This document shows positions 32,401 to 64,000 of a DNA stretch of 64,000 nucleotides, in pieces (positions within the stretch are counted from its first letter, which is position 1; each line of letters begins with the position of its first letter). The DNA is from Archangium lansingense (lineage in GTDB: Bacteria; Myxococcota; Myxococcia; Myxococcales; Myxococcaceae), in assembly GCF_026626635.1 (NCBI RefSeq), contig NZ_JAPNKA010000001.1, positions 8,556,001 to 8,620,000 of the forward strand, given 5' to 3'. Under the pieces are notes generated by a model. That model was given only the letters and a program-made list of their open reading frames with translations, ran no database searches and had not been told where the DNA came from. Both the position numbers and the translations under genes were made by a program.

Positions 32401-64000
<31,600 letters not shown>

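Overview
The window is high-GC DNA from a myxobacterium, most likely suborder Cystobacterineae (Archangium/Cystobacter/Melittangium-like). This is inferred from codon use, the giant NRPS/PKS genes and the gene families present; there is no rRNA or marker gene to confirm it. Nearly all of it is one secondary-metabolite cluster organised around a divergent control region at 22298-22496. No gap between genes exceeds 200 bases. I see no tRNA, rRNA, CRISPR, insertion sequence or prophage.

Left edge (1-983): the 3' end of a gene with a lysine-rich tail and a small degenerate J-domain protein, both + strand and probably outside the cluster. An inverted repeat at 973-1007 separates them from the convergent left operon.

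Left arm (22297 to 1027, all - strand, transcribed leftward): a stand-alone acyl-AMP ligase, a three-module NRPS with thioesterase, an EmrB/EmrA-type efflux pair, a stand-alone carrier protein, a full sulfate-activation set (cysD, cysN, cysC), a WelO5-like 2-oxoglutarate oxygenase, a zinc alcohol dehydrogenase and a ProC-type reductase. Start/stop overlaps suggest one operon.

Right arm (22497 to beyond 64000, all + strand): a split transketolase, a LysW-like amino-group carrier protein (AmCP), LysX, LysY, an HK97-fold encapsulin, a PAPS-type sulfotransferase, an atypical SDR, LysZ, LysK, an acyl-CoA dehydrogenase, and then one uninterrupted reading frame of more than 31.6 kb. That frame encodes FAAL-ACP, (C-A-PCP)x3, KS-AT-ACP, C-A*-monooxygenase-A*, C-A-PCP-E, (C-A-PCP)x2 and C-A(partial); it leaves the window open.

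Proposed logic (inference from known families): LysX caps the AmCP C-terminus with an amino acid, probably glutamate. LysZ and LysY make the semialdehyde, the transketolase adds a two-carbon ketol unit and LysK releases a polyhydroxylated amino acid. PAPS from CysDNC feeds the sulfotransferase, whose sulfate ester could serve as a leaving group for ring closure, as known from the vazabitide/azinomycin AmCP pathways. ProC, the SDR, the oxygenase and the dehydrogenases would tailor it, possibly to a proline-like or azabicyclic residue, and the NRPSs would incorporate it. The encapsulin suggests that a reactive step is enclosed in a protein shell. This encapsulin/AmCP/sulfotransferase combination, linked to a lipo-initiated NRPS-PKS, is the most interesting system in the window.
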